The notes beneath the pieces are model-generated. The model was not told the origin of the DNA. It searched no databases and worked only from the letters and a program-made list of their open reading frames with translations. From Corella eumyota (taxonomy: Eukaryota; Chordata; Ascidiacea; Phlebobranchia; Corellidae), in NCBI GenBank assembly GCA_963082875.1, contig OY720102.1, forward strand, positions 3,410,001 to 3,474,000: DNA of 64,000 nucleotides. Reading direction: 5' to 3'. This document shows positions 15,101 to 30,300 of the stretch, piece after piece. A program made the translations under genes and the position numbers. Each line of letters starts with the position of its first letter. Within the stretch, counting starts at the first letter, position 1.

Positions 15101-18100
15101 TTAAATATTTTTTCATAATTTTTTTGAAATAGGATATTTAGACCAGTGCAGTTCTATTGGTTTGGTTTAAATTCGATTTAAATTTTTTAATTTTTTTGAA
15201 ATTTTTATTGACCCACTTGATATAGTACCAATTTATGGGAGGGGGGGGGGCAATAATTTTTTGCCCTAACTTTTTTATTTTTGGAATTTTTCGCAAATTT
15301 CTTTATCTCTTATGTTAGTTAGGGCAATGCGCATCAAATAAGATGTTTAATTTCGGGATTTGAAATTTTGCGAAAATTTAGTAAATATGTCATAACTTTA
15401 TTAATATTAAATATTTTTTCATAATTTTTTTGAAATAGGATATTTAGACCAGTGCGGTTCTATTGGTTTGGTTTAAATTCGATTTAAATTTTTTTGAAAT
15501 TTTTATTGGCCCACTTTTTTAGTACCAATTTATGGGGGGGGGGGCAATAATTTTTTGCCCTAACTTTTTTATTTTTTGATTTTTTCGCAAATTTCTTTAT
15601 CTCTTATGTTAGTTAGGGCAATGCGCATCAAATAAGATGTTTAATTTCGGTATTTGAAATTTTGCGAAAATTTAGTAAATATGTCATAACTTTATTAATA
15701 TTAAATATTTTTTCATAATTTTTTGAAATAGGATATTTAGACCAGTGCGGTTCTATTGGTTTGGTTTAAATTCGATTTAAATTTTTTAATTTTTTTTGAA
15801 ATTTTTATTGGCTCACTTTATATAGTACCAATTTATGGGGGGGGGGGCAATAATTTTTTGTCCTAACTTTTTTATTTTTGGATTTTTTCGCAAATTTCTT
15901 TATCTCTTATGTTAGTTAGGGCAATGCGCATTAAATAAGATGTTTAATTTCGGGATTTGAAATTTTGCGAAAATTTAGTAAATATGTCTTAACTTTATTA
16001 ATATTAAATATTTTTTCATAATTTTTTTGAAATAAGATATTTAGACCAGTGCGTTTCTATTTGTTTGGTTTAAATTCGATTTAAATTTTTCAATTTTTTT
16101 GAAATTTTTATTGGCCCACTTGATATAGTACCAATTTATGGGGGGGGGGCAATAATTTTTTGCCCTAACTTTTTTATTTTTGGATTTTTCGCAAATTTCT
16201 TTATCTCTTATTTTAGTTAGGGCAATGCGCATCAAATAAGATGTTTAATTTCGGGATTTGAAATTTTGCGAAAATTTAGTAAATATGTCATAACTTTATT
16301 AATATTAAATATTTTTTCATAATTTTTTTGAAATAAGATATTTAGACCAGTGCGGTTCTATTGGTTTGGTTTAAATTCGATTTAAATTTTTTAATTTTTT
16401 TTGAAATTTTTATTGGCTCACTTTATATAGTACCAATATATGGGGGGGGGGGCAATAATTTTTTGCCCTAACTTTTTTATTTTTGGATTTTTTCGCAAAT
16501 TTCTTTATTTCTTATGTTAGTTAGGGCAATGCGCATCAAATAATATGTTTAATTTCGGGATTTGAAATTTTGCGAAAATTTAGTAAATATGTCATAACAT
16601 TATTAATATTAAATATTTTTTCATAATTTTTTTGAAATAGGATATTTAGACCAGTGCGGTTCTATTGGTTTGGTTTAAATTCGATTTAAATTTTGAAATT
16701 TTTTAGAAATTTTTATTGGCCCACTTTATTTAGTACCAATTTATGGGGGGGGGGGGTGGGGGGGGCAATCATTTTTTGCCCTAACTTTTTTATTTTTGGA
16801 TTTTTTCGCAAATTTCTTTATCTCTTATGTTAGTTAGGGCAATGCGCATCAAATAAGATGTTTAATTTCGGGATTTGAAATTTTGCGAAAATTTTGTAAA
16901 TATGTCATAACTTTATTAATATTAAATATTTTTTCATAATTTTTTTGAAATAGGATATTTAGACCAGTGCGGTTCTATTGGTTTGGTTTAAATTCGATTT
17001 AAATTTTTCAATTTTTTTGAAATTTTTATTGGCCCACTTTATTTAGTACCAATTTATGGGGGGGGGGGGCAATAATTTTTTGCCCTAACTTTTTTATTTT
17101 TGGATTTTTCGCAAATTTCTTTATCTCTTATTTTAGTTAGGGCAATGCGCATCAAATAAGATGTTTAATTTCGGGATTTGAAATTTTGCGAAAATTTAGT
17201 AAATATGTCATAACTTTATTAATATTAAATATTTTTTCATAATTTTTTTGAAATAAGATATTTAGACCAGTGCGGTTCTATTGGTTTGGTTTAAATTCGA
17301 TTTAAATTTTTTAATTTTTTTTGAAATTTTTATTGGCTCACTTTATATAGTACCAATATATGGGGGGGGGCAATAATTTTTTGCCCTAACTTTTTTATTT
17401 TTGGATTTTTTCGCAAATTTCTTTATTTCTTATGTTAGTTAGGGCAATGCGCATCAAATAATATGTTTAATTTCGGGATTTGAAATTTTGCGAAAATTTA
17501 GTAAATATGTCATAACATTATTAATATTAAATATTTTTTCATAATTTTTTTGAAATAGGATATTTAGACCAGTGCGGTTCTATTGGTTTGGTTTAAATTC
17601 GATTTAAATTTTGAAATTTTTTAGAAATTTTTATTGGCCCACTTTATTTAGTACCAATTTATGGGGGGGGGGGGGTGGGGGGGGCAATCATTTTTTGCCC
17701 TAACTTTTTTATTTTTGGATTTTTTCGCAAATTTCTTTATCTCTTATGTTAGTTAGGGCAATGCGCATCAAATAAGATGTTTAATTTCGGGATTTGAAAT
17801 TTTGCGAAAATTTTGTAAATATGTCATAACTTTATTAATATTAAATATTTTTTCATAATTTTTTTGAAATAGGATATTTAGACCAGTGCGGTTCTATTGG
17901 TTTGGTTTAAATTCGATTTAAATTTTTCAATTTTTTTGAAATTTTTATTGGCCCACTTTATTTAGTACCAATTTATGGGGGGGGGGGCAATAATTTTTTG
18001 CCCTAACTTTTTTATTTTTGGATTTTTTTGCAATCTTCTTTATCTCTTATGTTAGTTAGGGCAATGCGCATTAAATAAGATGTTTAATTTCGGGATTTGA

Positions 18101-19455
18101 AATTTTGCGAAAATTTAGTAAATATGTCATAACTTTATTAATATTAAATATTTTTTCATAATTTTTTTGAAATAAGATATTTGGACCAGTGCAGTTCTAT
18201 TGGTTTGGTTTAAATTCGATTTAAATTTTTCAATTTTTTTGAAATTTTTATTGGCCCACTTTATTTAGTACCAATTTATGGGGGGGGGGGGCAATAATTT
18301 TTTGCCCTAACTTTTTTATTTTTGGATTTTTTTGCAATCTTCTTTATCTCTTATGTTAGTTAGGGCAATGCGCATTAAATAAGATGTTTAATTTCGGGAT
18401 TTGAAATTTTGCGAAAATTTAGTAAATATGTCATAACTTTATTAATATTAAATATTTTTTCATAATTTTTTTGAAATAAGATATTTGGACCAGTGCAGTT
18501 CTATTGGTTTGGTTTAAATTCGATTTAAATTTTTTAATTTTTTTGAAATTTTTATTGACCCACTTGATATAGTACCAATTTATGGGAGGGGGGGGGGGGG
18601 GCAATAATTTTTTGCCCTAACTTTTTCATTTTTGGAATTTTTCGCAAATTTCTTTATCTCTTATGTTAGTTAGGGCAATGCGCATCAAATAAGATGTTTA
18701 ATTTCGGGATTTGAAATTTTGCGAAAATTTAGTAAATATGTCATAACTTTATTAATATTAAATATTTTTTCATAATTTTTTTGAAATAAGATATTTAGAC
18801 CAGTGCGTTTCTATTTGTTTGGTTTAAATTCGATTTAAATTTTTCAATTTTTTTGAAATTTTTATTGGCCCACTTGATATAGTACCAATTTATGGGGGGG
18901 GGGGTGGGGGGGGGCAATAATTTTTTGCCCTAACTTTTTTATTTTTGAATTTTTTCGCAAATTTCTTTATCTCTTATGTTAGTTAGGGCAATGCGCATCA
19001 AATAAGATGTTTAATTTCGGGATTTGAAATTTTGCGAAAATTTTGTAAATATGTCATAACTTTATTAATATTAAATATTTTTTCATAATTTTTTTGAAAT
19101 AGGATATTTAGACCAGTGCGGTTCTATTGGTTTGGTTTAAATTCGATTTAAATTTTTCAATTTTTTTGAAATTTTTATTGGCCCACTTTATTTAGTACCA
19201 ATTTATGGGGGGGGGGGGCAATCATTTTTTGCCCTAACTTTTTTATTTTTGGATTTTTTCGCAAACTTCTTTATCTCTTATGTTAGTTAGGGCAATGCGC
19301 ATTAAATAAGATGTTTAATTTCGGGATTTGAAATTTTGCGAAAATTTAGTAAATATGTCATAACTTTATTAATATTAAATATTTTTTCATAATTTTTTTG
19401 AAATAGGATATTTAGACCAGTGCAGTTCTATTGGTTTGGTTTAAATTCGATTTAA
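12150..19455 (+). repeat. Higher-order satellite block, copy 1 (~7.33 kb)
   Basis: This block of about 24 monomers recurs next door at an offset of about 7.33 kb. Landmarks repeat in register: G runs interrupted by a single T at 13,703, 16,757 and 17,676 return at 21,039, 24,091 and 25,010, which are offsets of 7,336, 7,334 and 7,334. Monomers with TTTGGACCAGTGCAG and a CTTTTTCATTTTTGG variant also return. Inside the block a sub-offset of about 3.06 kb (12,980 to 16,041) alternates with 4.28 kb (16,041 to 20,316). The left boundary is approximate: single-base differences begin near 12,125. Confidence 0.8.
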
Positions 19456-22400
19456 ATTTTTTAATTTTTTTGAAATTTTTATTGACCCACTTGATATAGT
19501 ACCAATTTATGGGAGGGGGGGGGGCAATAATTTTTTGCCCTAACTTTTTTATTTTTGGAATTTTTCGCAAATTTCTTTATCTCTTATGTTAGTTAGGGCA
19601 ATGCGCATCAAATAAGATGTTTAATTTCGGGATTTGAAATTTTGCGAAAATTTAGTAAATATGTCATAACTTTATTAATATTAAATATTTTTTCATAATT
19701 TTTTTGAAATAGGATATTTAGACCAGTGCGGTTCTATTGGTTTGGTTTAAATTCGATTTAAATTTTTTTGAAATTTTTATTGGCCCACTTTTTTAGTACC
19801 AATTTATGGGGGGGGGGGCAATAATTTTTTGCCCTAACTTTTTTATTTTTTGATTTTTTCGCAAATTTCTTTATCTCTTATGTTAGTTAGGGCAATGCGC
19901 ATCAAATAAGATGTTTAATTTCGGTATTTGAAATTTTGCGAAAATTTAGTAAATATGTCATAACTTTATTAATATTAAATATTTTTTCATAATTTTTTGA
20001 AATAGGATATTTAGACCAGTGCGGTTCTATTGGTTTGGTTTAAATTCGATTTAAATTTTTTAATTTTTTTTGAAATTTTTATTGGCTCACTTTATATAGT
20101 ACCAATTTATGGGGGGGGGGGGCAATAATTTTTTGTCCTAACTTTTTTATTTTTGGATTTTTTCGCAAATTTCTTTATCTCTTATGTTAGTTAGGGCAAT
20201 GCGCATTAAATAAGATGTTTAATTTCGGGATTTGAAATTTTGCGAAAATTTAGTAAATATGTCTTAACTTTATTAATATTAAATATTTTTTCATAATTTT
20301 TTTGAAATAAGATATTTAGACCAGTGCGTTTCTATTTGTTTGGTTTAAATTCGATTTAAATTTTTCAATTTTTTTGAAATTTTTATTGGCCCACTTGATA
20401 TAGTACCAATTTATGGGGGGGGGGCAATAATTTTTTGCCCTAACTTTTTTATTTTTGGATTTTTCGCAAATTTCTTTATCTCTTATTTTAGTTAGGGCAA
20501 TGCGCATCAAATAAGATGTTTAATTTCGGGATTTGAAATTTTGCGAAAATTTAGTAAATATGTCATAACTTTATTAATATTAAATATTTTTTCATAATTT
20601 TTTTGAAATAAGATATTTAGACCAGTGCGGTTCTATTGGTTTGGTTTAAATTCGATTTAAATTTTTTAATTTTTTTTGAAATTTTTATTGGCTCACTTTA
20701 TATAGTACCAATATATGGGGGGGGGGGGGCAATAATTTTTTGCCCTAACTTTTTTATTTTTGGATTTTTTCGCAAATTTCTTTATTTCTTATGTTAGTTA
20801 GGGCAATGCGCATCAAATAATATGTTTAATTTCGGGATTTGAAATTTTGCGAAAATTTAGTAAATATGTCATAACATTATTAATATTAAATATTTTTTCA
20901 TAATTTTTTTGAAATAGGATATTTAGACCAGTGCGGTTCTATTGGTTTGGTTTAAATTCGATTTAAATTTTGAAATTTTTTAGAAATTTTTATTGGCCCA
21001 CTTTATTTAGTACCAATTTATGGGGGGGGGGGGGGGGGTGGGGGGGGCAATCATTTTTTGCCCTAACTTTTTTATTTTTGGATTTTTTCGCAAATTTCTT
21101 TATCTCTTATGTTAGTTAGGGCAATGCGCATCAAATAAGATGTTTAATTTCGGGATTTGAAATTTTGCGAAAATTTTGTAAATATGTCATAACTTTATTA
21201 ATATTAAATATTTTTTCATAATTTTTTTGAAATAGGATATTTAGACCAGTGCGGTTCTATTGGTTTGGTTTAAATTCGATTTAAATTTTTCAATTTTTTT
21301 GAAATTTTTATTGGCCCACTTTATTTAGTACCAATTTATGGGGGGGGGGGGCAATAATTTTTTGCCCTAACTTTTTTATTTTTGGATTTTTTTGCAATCT
21401 TCTTTATCTCTTATGTTAGTTAGGGCAATGCGCATTAAATAAGATGTTTAATTTCGGGATTTGAAATTTTGCGAAAATTTAGTAAATATGTCATAACTTT
21501 ATTAATATTAAATATTTTTTCATAATTTTTTTGAAATAAGATATTTGGACCAGTGCAGTTCTATTGGTTTGGTTTAAATTCGATTTAAATTTTTTAATTT
21601 TTTTGAAATTTTTATTGACCCACTTGATATAGTACCAATTTATGGGAGGGGGGGGGGGGGCAATAATTTTTTGCCCTAACTTTTTCATTTTTGGAATTTT
21701 TCGCAAATTTCTTTATCTCTTATGTTAGTTAGGGCAATGCGCATCAAATAAGATGTTTAATTTCGGGATTTGAAATTTTGCGAAAATTTAGTAAATATGT
21801 CATAACTTTATTAATATTAAATATTTTTTCATAATTTTTTTGAAATAAGATATTTAGACCAGTGCGTTTCTATTTGTTTGGTTTAAATTCGATTTAAATT
21901 TTTCAATTTTTTTGAAATTTTTATTGGCCCACTTGATATAGTACCAATTTATGGGGGGGGGGGTGGGGGGGGGCAATAATTTTTTGCCCTAACTTTTTTA
22001 TTTTTGAATTTTTTCGCAAATTTCTTTATCTCTTATGTTAGTTAGGGCAATGCGCATCAAATAAGATGTTTAATTTCGGGATTTGAAATTTTGCGAAAAT
22101 TTTGTAAATATGTCATAACTTTATTAATATTAAATATTTTTTCATAATTTTTTTGAAATAGGATATTTAGACCAGTGCGGTTCTATTGGTTTGGTTTAAA
22201 TTCGATTTAAATTTTTCAATTTTTTTGAAATTTTTATTGGCCCACTTTATTTAGTACCAATTTATGGGGGGGGGGGGCAATCATTTTTTGCCCTAACTTT
22301 TTTATTTTTGGATTTTTTCGCAAACTTCTTTATCTCTTATGTTAGTTAGGGCAATGCGCATTAAATAAGATGTTTAATTTCGGGATTTGAAATTTTGCGA

Positions 22401-25400
22401 AAATTTAGTAAATATGTCATAACTTTATTAATATTAAATATTTTTTCATAATTTTTTTGAAATAGGATATTTAGACCAGTGCAGTTCTATTGGTTTGGTT
22501 TAAATTCGATTTAAATTTTTTAATTTTTTTGAAATTTTTATTGACCCACTTGATATAGTACCAATTTATGGGAGGGGGGGGGGCAATAATTTTTTGCCCT
22601 AACTTTTTTATTTTTGGAATTTTTCGCAAATTTCTTTATCTCTTATGTTAGTTAGGGCAATGCGCATCAAATAAGATGTTTAATTTCGGGATTTGAAATT
22701 TTGCGAAAATTTAGTAAATATGTCATAACTTTATTAATATTAAATATTTTTTCATAATTTTTTTGAAATAGGATATTTAGACCAGTGCGGTTCTATTGGT
22801 TTGGTTTAAATTCGATTTAAATTTTTTTGAAATTTTTATTGGCCCACTTTTTTAGTACCAATTTATGGGGGGGGGGGCAATAATTTTTTGCCCTAACTTT
22901 TTTATTTTTTGATTTTTTCGCAAATTTCTTTATCTCTTATGTTAGTTAGGGCAATGCGCATCAAATAAGATGTTTAATTTCGGTATTTGAAATTTTGCGA
23001 AAATTTAGTAAATATGTCATAACTTTATTAATATTAAATATTTTTTCATAATTTTTTGAAATAGGATATTTAGACCAGTGCGGTTCTATTGGTTTGGTTT
23101 AAATTCGATTTAAATTTTTTAATTTTTTTTGAAATTTTTATTGGCTCACTTTATATAGTACCAATTTATGGGGGGGGGGGCAATAATTTTTTGTCCTAAC
23201 TTTTTTATTTTTGGATTTTTTCGCAAATTTCTTTATCTCTTATGTTAGTTAGGGCAATGCGCATTAAATAAGATGTTTAATTTCGGGATTTGAAATTTTG
23301 CGAAAATTTAGTAAATATGTCTTAACTTTATTAATATTAAATATTTTTTCATAATTTTTTTGAAATAAGATATTTAGACCAGTGCGTTTCTATTTGTTTG
23401 GTTTAAATTCGATTTAAATTTTTCAATTTTTTTGAAATTTTTATTGGCCCACTTGATATAGTACCAATTTATGGGGGGGGGGCAATAATTTTTTGCCCTA
23501 ACTTTTTTATTTTTGGATTTTTCGCAAATTTCTTTATCTCTTATTTTAGTTAGGGCAATGCGCATCAAATAAGATGTTTAATTTCGGGATTTGAAATTTT
23601 GCGAAAATTTAGTAAATATGTCATAACTTTATTAATATTAAATATTTTTTCATAATTTTTTTGAAATAAGATATTTAGACCAGTGCGGTTCTATTGGTTT
23701 GGTTTAAATTCGATTTAAATTTTTTAATTTTTTTTGAAATTTTTATTGGCTCACTTTATATAGTACCAATATATGGGGGGGGGGGCAATAATTTTTTGCC
23801 CTAACTTTTTTATTTTTGGATTTTTTCGCAAATTTCTTTATTTCTTATGTTAGTTAGGGCAATGCGCATCAAATAATATGTTTAATTTCGGGATTTGAAA
23901 TTTTGCGAAAATTTAGTAAATATGTCATAACATTATTAATATTAAATATTTTTTCATAATTTTTTTGAAATAGGATATTTAGACCAGTGCGGTTCTATTG
24001 GTTTGGTTTAAATTCGATTTAAATTTTGAAATTTTTTAGAAATTTTTATTGGCCCACTTTATTTAGTACCAATTTATGGGGGGGGGGGGGTGGGGGGGGC
24101 AATCATTTTTTGCCCTAACTTTTTTATTTTTGGATTTTTTCGCAAATTTCTTTATCTCTTATGTTAGTTAGGGCAATGCGCATCAAATAAGATGTTTAAT
24201 TTCGGGATTTGAAATTTTGCGAAAATTTTGTAAATATGTCATAACTTTATTAATATTAAATATTTTTTCATAATTTTTTTGAAATAGGATATTTAGACCA
24301 GTGCGGTTCTATTGGTTTGGTTTAAATTCGATTTAAATTTTTCAATTTTTTTGAAATTTTTATTGGCCCACTTTATTTAGTACCAATTTATGGGGGGGGG
24401 GGGCAATAATTTTTTGCCCTAACTTTTTTATTTTTGGATTTTTCGCAAATTTCTTTATCTCTTATTTTAGTTAGGGCAATGCGCATCAAATAAGATGTTT
24501 AATTTCGGGATTTGAAATTTTGCGAAAATTTAGTAAATATGTCATAACTTTATTAATATTAAATATTTTTTCATAATTTTTTTGAAATAAGATATTTAGA
24601 CCAGTGCGGTTCTATTGGTTTGGTTTAAATTCGATTTAAATTTTTTAATTTTTTTTGAAATTTTTATTGGCTCACTTTATATAGTACCAATATATGGGGG
24701 GGGGCAATAATTTTTTGCCCTAACTTTTTTATTTTTGGATTTTTTCGCAAATTTCTTTATTTCTTATGTTAGTTAGGGCAATGCGCATCAAATAATATGT
24801 TTAATTTCGGGATTTGAAATTTTGCGAAAATTTAGTAAATATGTCATAACATTATTAATATTAAATATTTTTTCATAATTTTTTTGAAATAGGATATTTA
24901 GACCAGTGCGGTTCTATTGGTTTGGTTTAAATTCGATTTAAATTTTGAAATTTTTTAGAAATTTTTATTGGCCCACTTTATTTAGTACCAATTTATGGGG
25001 GGGGGGGGGTGGGGGGGGCAATCATTTTTTGCCCTAACTTTTTTATTTTTGGATTTTTTCGCAAATTTCTTTATCTCTTATGTTAGTTAGGGCAATGCGC
25101 ATCAAATAAGATGTTTAATTTCGGGATTTGAAATTTTGCGAAAATTTTGTAAATATGTCATAACTTTATTAATATTAAATATTTTTTCATAATTTTTTTG
25201 AAATAGGATATTTAGACCAGTGCGGTTCTATTGGTTTGGTTTAAATTCGATTTAAATTTTTCAATTTTTTTGAAATTTTTATTGGCCCACTTTATTTAGT
25301 ACCAATTTATGGGGGGGGGGGGCAATAATTTTTTGCCCTAACTTTTTTATTTTTGGATTTTTTTGCAATCTTCTTTATCTCTTATGTTAGTTAGGGCAAT

Positions 25401-26105
25401 GCGCATTAAATAAGATGTTTAATTTCGGGATTTGAAATTTTGCGAAAATTTAGTAAATATGTCATAACTTTATTAATATTAAATATTTTTTCATAATTTT
25501 TTTGAAATAAGATATTTGGACCAGTGCAGTTCTATTGGTTTGGTTTAAATTCGATTTAAATTTTTCAATTTTTTTGAAATTTTTATTGGCCCACTTTATT
25601 TAGTACCAATTTATGGGGGGGGGGGGCAATAATTTTTTGCCCTAACTTTTTTATTTTTGGATTTTTTTGCAATCTTCTTTATCTCTTATGTTAGTTAGGG
25701 CAATGCGCATTAAATAAGATGTTTAATTTCGGGATTTGAAATTTTGCGAAAATTTAGTAAATATGTCATAACTTTATTAATATTAAATATTTTTTCATAA
25801 TTTTTTTGAAATAAGATATTTGGACCAGTGCAGTTCTATTGGTTTGGTTTAAATTCGATTTAAATTTTTTAATTTTTTTGAAATTTTTATTGACCCACTT
25901 GATATAGTACCAATTTATGGGAGGGGGGGGGGGGGCAATAATTTTTTGCCCTAACTTTTTCATTTTTGGAATTTTTCGCAAATTTCTTTATCTCTTATGT
26001 TAGTTAGGGCAATGCGCATCAAATAAGATGTTTAATTTCGGGATTTGAAATTTTGCGAAAATTTAGTAAATATGTCATAACTTTATTAATATTAAATATT
26101 TTTTC
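19456..26105 (+). repeat. Higher-order satellite block, copy 2
   Basis: This copy follows copy 1 directly and stays in register to about 26,105. There the monomer type changes from the one at 18,780 (AAGATATTTAGACCAGTGCGT) to one with an AGGATATTTAGACC box and a shortened linker. Copy-to-copy differences are mostly poly-G lengths, which suggests a recent duplication by unequal exchange. Exact percent identity was not computed. Confidence 0.75.
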
Positions 26106-27399
26106 ATAATTTTTTTGAAATAGGATATTTAGACCAGTGCGGTTCTATTGGTTTGGTTTAAATTCGATTTAAATTTTTTTGAAATTTTTATTGGCCCACT
26201 TTTTTAGTACCAATTTATGGGGGGGGGGGGGGGGCAATAATTTTTTGCCCTAACTTTTTTATTTTTTGATTTTTTCGCAAATTTCTATATCTCTTATGTT
26301 AGTTAGGGCAATGCGCATCAAATAAGATGTTTAATTTCGGTATTTGAAATTTTGCGAAAATTTAGTAAATATGTCATAACTTTATTAATATTAAATATTT
26401 TTTCATAATTTTTTGAAATAGGATATTTAGACCAGTGCGGTTTTATTGGTTTGGTTTAAATTCGATATAAATTTTTTAATTTTTTTTGAAATTTTTATTG
26501 GCTCACTTTATATAGTACCAATTTATGGGGGGGGGGGGGCAATAATTTTTTGCCCTAACTTTTTTATTTTTGAATTTTTTCGCAAATTTTTTTATCTTTT
26601 ATGTTAGTTAGGGCAATGCGCATTAAATAAGATGTTTAATTTCGGGATTTGAAATTTTGCGAAAATTTAGTAAATATGTCATAACTTTATTAATATTAAA
26701 TATTTTTTCATAATTTTTTTGAAATAGGATATTTAGACCAGTGCGGTTCTATTGGTTTGGTTTAAATTCGATTTAAATTTTTCAATTTTTTTGAAATTTT
26801 TATTGGCCCACTTGATATAGTACCAATTTATGGGGGGGGGGGGGCAATAATTTTTTGCCCTAATTTTTTTATTTTTGGATTTTTTCGCAAATTTTTTTAT
26901 CTCTTATGTTAGTTAGGGCAATGCGCATTAAATAAGATGTTTAATTTCGGGATTTGAAATTTTGCGAAAATTTAGTAAATATGTCATAACTTTATTAAAA
27001 TTAAATATTTTTTCATAATTTTTTTTGAAATAAGATATTTAGACCAGTGCGTTTCTATTTGTTTGGTTTAAATTCGATTTAAATTTTTCAATTTTTTTGA
27101 AATTTTTATTGGCCCACTTGATATAGTACCAATTTATGGTGGGGGGGGGGGCAATAATTTTTTGCCCTAACTTTTTTATTTTTGGAATTTTTCGCAAATT
27201 TCTTTATCTCTTATGTTAGTTAGGGCAATGCGCATCAAATAAGATGTTTAATTTCGGGATTTGAAATTTTGCGAAAATTTAGTAAATATGTCATAACTTT
27301 ATTAATATTAAATATTTTTTCATAATTTTTTTGAAATAGGATATTTAGACCAGTGCGGTTCTATTGGTTTGGTTTAAATTCGATTTAAATTTTTTTGAA

Positions 27400-30300
27400 A
27401 TTTTTATTGGCCCACTTTATTTAGTACCAATTTATGGGGGGGCGGGGGGGGCAATAATTTTTTGCCCTAACTTTTTTATTTTTTGATTTTTTCGCAAATT
27501 TCTTTATCTCTTATGTTAGTTAGGGCAATGCGCATCAAATAAGATGTTTAATTTCGGTATTTGAAATTTTGCGAAAATTTAGTAAATATGTCATAACTTT
27601 ATTAATATTAAATATTTTTTCATAATTTTTTGAAATAGGATATTTAGACCAGTGCGGTTCTATTGGTTTGGTTTAAATTCGATTTAAATTTTTTAATTTT
27701 TTTTGAAATTTTTATTGGCTCACTTTATATAGTACCAATTTATGGGGCGAGGGGGGGGCAATACTTTTTTGCCCTAACTTTTTTATTTTTGAATTTTTTC
27801 GCAAATTTCTTTATCTCTTATGTTAGTTAGGGCAATGCGCATTAAATAAGATGTTTAATTTTGGGATTTGAAATTTTGCGAAAATTTAGTAAATATGTCA
27901 TAACTTTATTAATATTAAATATTTTTTCATAATTTTTTTAAAATAGGATATTTAGACCAGTGCGGTTTTATTGGTTTGGTTTAAATTCGATTTAAATTTT
28001 TCAATTTTTTTGAAATTTTTATTGGCCCACTTTATTTAGTACCAATTTATGGGGGGGGGGGGCAATAATTTTTTGCCCTAACTTTTTTATTTTTTGATTT
28101 TTTCGCAAATTTCTATATCTCTTATGTTAGTTAGGGCAATGCGCATCAAATAAGATGTTTAATTTCGGTATTTGAAATTTTGCGAAAATTTAGTAAATAT
28201 GTCATAACTTTTTTAATATTAAATAATTTTTCATAATTTTTTGAAATAGGATATTTAGACCAGTGCAGTTTTATTGGTTTGGTTTAAATTTGATTTAAAT
28301 ATTTTAATTTTTTTGAAATTTTTATTGACCCACTTGATATAGTACCAAATTATGGGAGGGGGGGGGGGCAATAATTTTTTGCCCTAACTTTTTTATTTTT
28401 GGATTTTTTCGCAAATTTCTTTATCTCTTATGTTAGTTAGGGCAATGCGCATCAAATAAGATGTTTAATTTCGGAATTTGAAATTTTGCGAAAATTTAGT
28501 AAATATGTCATAACTTTATTAATATTAAATATTTTTTCATAATTTTTTTGAAATAGGATATTTAGACCAGTGCGGTTCTATTGGTTTGGTTTAAATTCGA
28601 TTTAAATTTTGAAATATTTTTGAAATTTTTATTGGCCCACTTTATTTAGTACCAATTTATGGGGGGGGGGGGCAATAATTTTTTGCCCTAACTTTTTTAT
28701 TTTTGGATTTTTTCGCAAATTTCTTTATCTCTTATGTTAGTTAGGGCAATGCGCATTAAATAAGATGTTTAATTTCGGGATTTGAAATTTTGCGAAAATT
28801 TAGTAAATATGTCATAACTTTATTAATATTAAATATTTTTTCATAATTTTTTTGAAATAAGATATTTAGACCAGTGCGTTTCTATTTGTTTGGTTTAAAT
28901 TCGATTTAAATTTTTCAATTTTTTTGAAATTTTTATTGGCCCACTTGATATAGTACCAATTAATGGGGGGGGGGGGCAATAATTTTTTGCCCTAACTTTT
29001 TTATTTTTGGATTTTTTCGCAAATTTCTTTATCTCTTATGTTAGTTAGGGCAATGCGCATCAAATAAGATGTTTAATTTCGGGATTTGAAATTTTGCGAA
29101 AATTTAGTAAATATGTCATAACTTTATTAATATTAAATATTTTTTCATAATTTTTTTGAAATAAGATATTTAGACCAGTGCGGTTCTATTGGTTTGGTTT
29201 AAATTCGATTTAAATTTTTAAATTTTTTTTGAAATTTTTATTGGCCCACTTTATATAGTACCAATATATGGGGGGGGGGGGCAATAATTTTTTGCCCTAA
29301 CTTTTTTATTTTTGGATTTTTTCGCAAATTTCTTTATCTCATATGTTAGTTAGGGCAATGCGCATCAAATAATATGTTTAATTTTGGGATTTGAAATTTT
29401 GCGAAAATTTAGTAAATATGTCATAACATTATTAATATTAAATATTTTTTCATAATTTTTTTTGAAATAGGATATATAGACCAGTGCGGTTCTATTGGTT
29501 TGGTTTAAATTCGATTTAAATTTTTTAATTTTTTTGAAATTTTTATTGGCCCACTTTATATAGTACCAATATATGGGGGGGCAATAATTTTTTGCCCTAA
29601 CTTTTTTATTTTTGGATTTTTTCGCAAATTTCTTTATCTCTTATGTTAGTTAGGGCAATGCGCATTAAATAAGATGTTTAATTTCGGGATTTGAAATTTT
29701 GCGAAAATTTAGTAAATATGTCATAACTTTATTAATATTAAATATTTTTTCATAATTTTTTTTGAAATAGGATATTTAGACCAGTGCGGTTCTATTGGTT
29801 TGGTTTAAATTCGATTTAAATTTTTCAATTTTTTTGAAATTTTTATTGGCCCACTTTATATAGTACCAATATATGGGGGGGCAATAATTTTTTGCCCTAA
29901 CTTTTTTATTTTTGGATTTTTTCGCAAATTTCTTTATCTCTTATGTTAGTTAGGGCAATGCGCATCAAATAAGATGTTTAATTTCGGGATTTGAAATTTT
30001 GCGAAAATTTAGTAAATATGTCATAACTTTATTAATATTAAATATTTTTTCATAATTTTTTTGAAATAGGATATTTAGACCAGTGCGGTTCTATTGGTTT
30101 GGTTTAAATTCGATTTAAATTTTTTTGAAATTTTTATTGGCCCACTTTATTTAGTACCAATTTATGGGGGGGCGGGGGGGGCAATAATTTTTTGCCCTAA
30201 CTTTTTTATTTTTTGATTTTTTCGCAAATTTCTTTATCTCTTATGTTAGTTAGGGCAATGCGCATCAAATAAGATGTTTAATTTCGGTATTTGAAATTTT

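Noticed and set aside
10556-25981. Repeated 64- and 71-codon minus-strand frames in identical copies
   Set aside because: They are translations of the satellite monomer; proline runs come from the poly-G tract and frame depends on its length. No start context, domain or codon bias supports a gene.
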